A stretch of DNA of 15,383 nt from an uncultured Eubacteriales bacterium (GTDB lineage: Bacteria; Bacillota; Clostridia; Lachnospirales; Lachnospiraceae), in NCBI GenBank assembly GCA_900545175.1, contig UQYF01000052.1, forward strand, positions 1 through 15,383, written 5' to 3'. The position numbers and the translations under genes are program-made. This document shows positions 13,398 to 15,383 of this stretch, in pieces (position 1 is the first letter of the stretch; every line of letters starts with the position of its first letter). The notes beneath the pieces are model-generated. The model was not told the DNA's origin. It did not search any database and saw only the letters and a program-made list of their open reading frames with translations.

Positions 13398-15171
13398 TTC
13401 CTTTAGGGAGGACGAGGAGCAGAAAGAGGTATTAAAGCTTGATACACTCATCCGCTTGTATCGTTATCTGTTCAGATATGGAAAAAAGATATTGCTTGTT
13501 CTGCTTATAATGTGCATTACAATAGCAATCAATCTGGTAAATCCGCTCATCATAGAGCGTGCGGTAAATGTCCACATTGCCAATAAGGACATGAAGGGGC
13601 TTATGCTCTTATGTCTGTTCGGTGTCGGACTGAATGTTATAAATGTTGCAGGAATCAAGCTTCGTATGTATATGCTTGCTAAGATTTCCAATCAGGTACT
13701 TCTTGATATCAGGCAGGCAGTCTATGAGCATATTCAGAAGCTGAGCTTCCATTTCTTCGACACAAGACCTACAGGAAAGATTCTTGCGAGGGTAATCGGA
13801 GATGTAAATTCATTAAAAAATATACTTTCGGATAGTGTGACAACACTCATTCCGGATTTTATAACACTTGTTGCCGTTGCAGTGATAATGATAGTGAAGA
13901 ATCCTAAGCTTGCTGTCGCATCGTTTGTCACAGTGCCTTTTCTTATAGCTGCAATGTCCATAATAGAGAGGCTTGGACATAAGAGATGGCAGTCCTTCAG
14001 AAAAAAGACCTCCAACATGAATGCTTATCTTCACGAAAATCTTTCGGGAATAAGGGTTGTCCAGAGCTTCGCTGCCGAGGATGAATCGCTTGAGAGCTTT
14101 ACAGAGCTTGTCGATGAGCAGAAAAATGCATTTGTAGGTGCTGTGCGTGTATCGGATATGTTCAGCCCGACTATTGAGATAAGCTGGGGTGTCGGTGGAT
14201 TTTTACTCTATTTCATAGGTATAAAAATCCTTGGTGTAGGGGCTGTAGGTGTAGGTACGTTCATGGCATTTACATCATACCTGTCAATGTTCTGGAGCCC
14301 TATCAGAAATCTGGCTAACTTCTATAACAAGATAATCACCAATATATCGGCTGCCGAGAGAGTGTTCGATATTCTTGACACGGAGCCTGATATCCGCGAT
14401 GAGGAGGGTGCGGTACAGCTTCCGAAGCTTGACGGAAGAGTTGAATTTGACCATGTATCCTTTGCATACTCGGATGAGCCTGATGTTATGGTATTAAAGG
14501 ATGTAAGCTTCAAGGTTAAGCAGGGTGAGACGATAGCGCTTGTAGGGCCTACAGGTGCAGGTAAGTCAACGGTAATTAATCTTATCAGTCGTTTTTATAA
14601 TGCCACGAAGGGAAAGGTGCTTGTCGATGACACTGATGTAAAATCAGTTACACTAAAAAGTCTCAGGGAGCAGATGGGCATTATGACGCAGGATAATTTC
14701 CTGTTCTCAGGCACAATCAAGGACAACATCCGCTACGGAAAGCTTGATGCCACTGATGAGGAGATTATTGAGGCTGCCAGGTCTGTTCATGCACACGACT
14801 TTATCTCAAAGCTTGAGAAGGGCTATGATACGGAAATTAATGAGCGCGGAGCAAGACTTTCAAATGGTCAGAGACAGCTCATCGCTTTTGCAAGGACGAT
14901 GCTTAGCAAACCACAGATACTTATTCTTGATGAGGCGACCTCAAGCATTGACACCCACACGGAGGCACTTGTGCAAAAGGGAATAGAGGCAATGCTTGCG
15001 GGCAGAACTTCGTTTGTCATAGCACACAGACTTTCTACTATTAAAAATGCTGATAGGATATTCGTCATTGATGATGGACAGATTAAAGAAGCCGGAAGCC
15101 ATGAGGAGCTGCTCGCAGCTAAGGGTGCGTATTACAATCTCTATGCAGCCCAGTTTAAAAATATAGTCTAA
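13387..15171 (+). CDS. ABC exporter half-transporter, catalytic subunit (BmrD-like)
   Basis: 594-aa partner of the preceding half-transporter, with a hydrophilic N-terminal extension of about 25 residues, six transmembrane helices (about 28-325) and an NBD (about 350-585). Walker A is GPTGAGKS (387-394), the Q-loop lies in GIMTQDNFLFSG, Walker B is ILILD with Asp515, the catalytic Glu516 is present (DEATSSID), and the H-loop His is 547. The signature is altered to LSNGQ (491-495). The asymmetry is complementary: the site built from this Walker A/B and the partner's LSGGQ is intact, while the other site combines the partner's Asp493 with this LSNGQ and should be degenerate. The start at 13387 overlaps the upstream gene by 11 nt, with AGGAGG (13372-13377 region) as ribosome binding site. 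Only a weak hairpin (15198-15225) follows, so the operon end is not sharply marked. Confidence 0.94.
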   Translation: MSVNSFREDEEQKEVLKLDTLIRLYRYLFRYGKKILLVLLIMCITIAINLVNPLIIERAVNVHIANKDMKGLMLLCLFGVGLNVINVAGIKLRMYMLAKISNQVLLDIRQAVYEHIQKLSFHFFDTRPTGKILARVIGDVNSLKNILSDSVTTLIPDFITLVAVAVIMIVKNPKLAVASFVTVPFLIAAMSIIERLGHKRWQSFRKKTSNMNAYLHENLSGIRVVQSFAAEDESLESFTELVDEQKNAFVGAVRVSDMFSPTIEISWGVGGFLLYFIGIKILGVGAVGVGTFMAFTSYLSMFWSPIRNLANFYNKIITNISAAERVFDILDTEPDIRDEEGAVQLPKLDGRVEFDHVSFAYSDEPDVMVLKDVSFKVKQGETIALVGPTGAGKSTVINLISRFYNATKGKVLVDDTDVKSVTLKSLREQMGIMTQDNFLFSGTIKDNIRYGKLDATDEEIIEAARSVHAHDFISKLEKGYDTEINERGARLSNGQRQLIAFARTMLSKPQILILDEATSSIDTHTEALVQKGIEAMLAGRTSFVIAHRLSTIKNADRIFVIDDGQIKEAGSHEELLAAKGAYYNLYAAQFKNIV

Positions 15172-15197
15172 AAATATAGGTAGAACCAATGCAAAAA

Positions 15198-15225
15198 TGT
15201 CAGATGATGTTTGGGTTGTCTGACA
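15198..15225 (+). terminator. Weak hairpin after the ABC operon
   Basis: TGTCAGA (15198-15204) pairs perfectly with TCTGACA (15219-15225) around a 14-nt loop. No T-tract follows; the next bases are the start of repeat copy 3. It may be a poor terminator or a site related to the repeat insertion. Confidence 0.3.
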
Positions 15226-15226
15226 G

Positions 15227-15383
15227 GATTCGGATGTCAAAGCAAGTCGGTTTAGTTTATGAGTGTACAATCTACGGCGTTCAATTAAGCCTGCGAACAT
15301 GTTCTGCCCTTCGAATCCAATAATTTATCCTGAATTATTCATGGCTTTGCCATGAAAGTGGCTGAAAGCCACATAGTTACTGT
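15227..15383. repeat. Left part of dispersed palindromic element (copy 3, cut by window edge)
   Basis: The left end matches copy 2 in order and spacing. GATTC (15227-15231) is followed by ATGTCAAA from 15234 (GTGTCAAA from 7433 in copy 2), and GTGTACAA starts 29 nt later at 15263 (GTGTATAA starts 29 nt later at 7462). ATGTTCT occurs at 15299 as in the third stem of copy 2. The centre again has compact consecutive hairpins: AATAATT/AATTATT (15319-15325 with 15333-15339), TTCATGGC/GCCATGAA (15338-15345 with 15349-15356) and GTGGCT/AGCCAC (15358-15363 with 15367-15372). The hairpin sequences differ from copy 2 although the layout is kept. The right half is beyond the window. Confidence 0.72.

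Noticed and set aside
14941..15300. 119-codon minus-strand ORF over the end of the second ABC gene and into repeat copy 3
   Set aside because: It is antisense to the conserved NBD and crosses the repeat boundary; no start signal or domain.

Overview
The window reads like a low-to-mid GC Clostridia chromosome, most likely a motile Lachnospiraceae (gut or rumen type). The reasons are strong AGGAGG-type ribosome binding sites, Firmicute-style genes (TalC-type transaldolase, PPi-type phosphofructokinase, BmrCD-like ABC pair), a chemoreceptor without a proteobacterial NWETF tail, and AT-rich intergenic DNA. The family assignment is an inference from gene style; no marker gene is present.

Layout. 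1-55 is the right end of a repeat element, followed by araD (L-ribulose-5-phosphate 4-epimerase) and a MATE efflux pump. A convergent terminator separates these from a minus-strand methyl-accepting chemotaxis protein, which has a long, hairpin-rich leader. A good sigma-A promoter then drives transaldolase and transketolase, which end at a terminator. A complete ~310-bp copy of the repeat element follows (7426-7735), then an unrecognised membrane-anchored protein (7816-8658) and a tandem palindrome. A minus-strand PPi-type phosphofructokinase comes next. Divergent from it is a methyltransferase gene whose promoter spacer contains a run of nine G. Beyond that lie a short 24-codon ORF with its own promoter and terminator, and a two-gene heterodimeric ABC exporter operon (11655-15171). 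The window ends inside a third copy of the repeat (15227-15383).

How the genes work together. AraD, transaldolase, transketolase and phosphofructokinase form a coherent pentose-to-glycolysis set: arabinose enters as xylulose-5-phosphate, the non-oxidative pentose phosphate pathway rearranges it, and fructose-6-phosphate is phosphorylated, probably with pyrophosphate. They are spread over at least three transcription units. The MATE pump and the ABC exporter add export or drug-resistance functions. The chemoreceptor implies motility.

The least explained and most interesting parts are non-coding: (1) a family of long, nested-palindrome elements present three times in 15 kb; (2) a poly-G tract in the -35/-10 spacer of the methyltransferase promoter, suggesting phase variation; (3) a small ORF plus terminator upstream of a BmrCD-like exporter, suggesting an attenuator; (4) a highly structured leader in front of the chemoreceptor gene.
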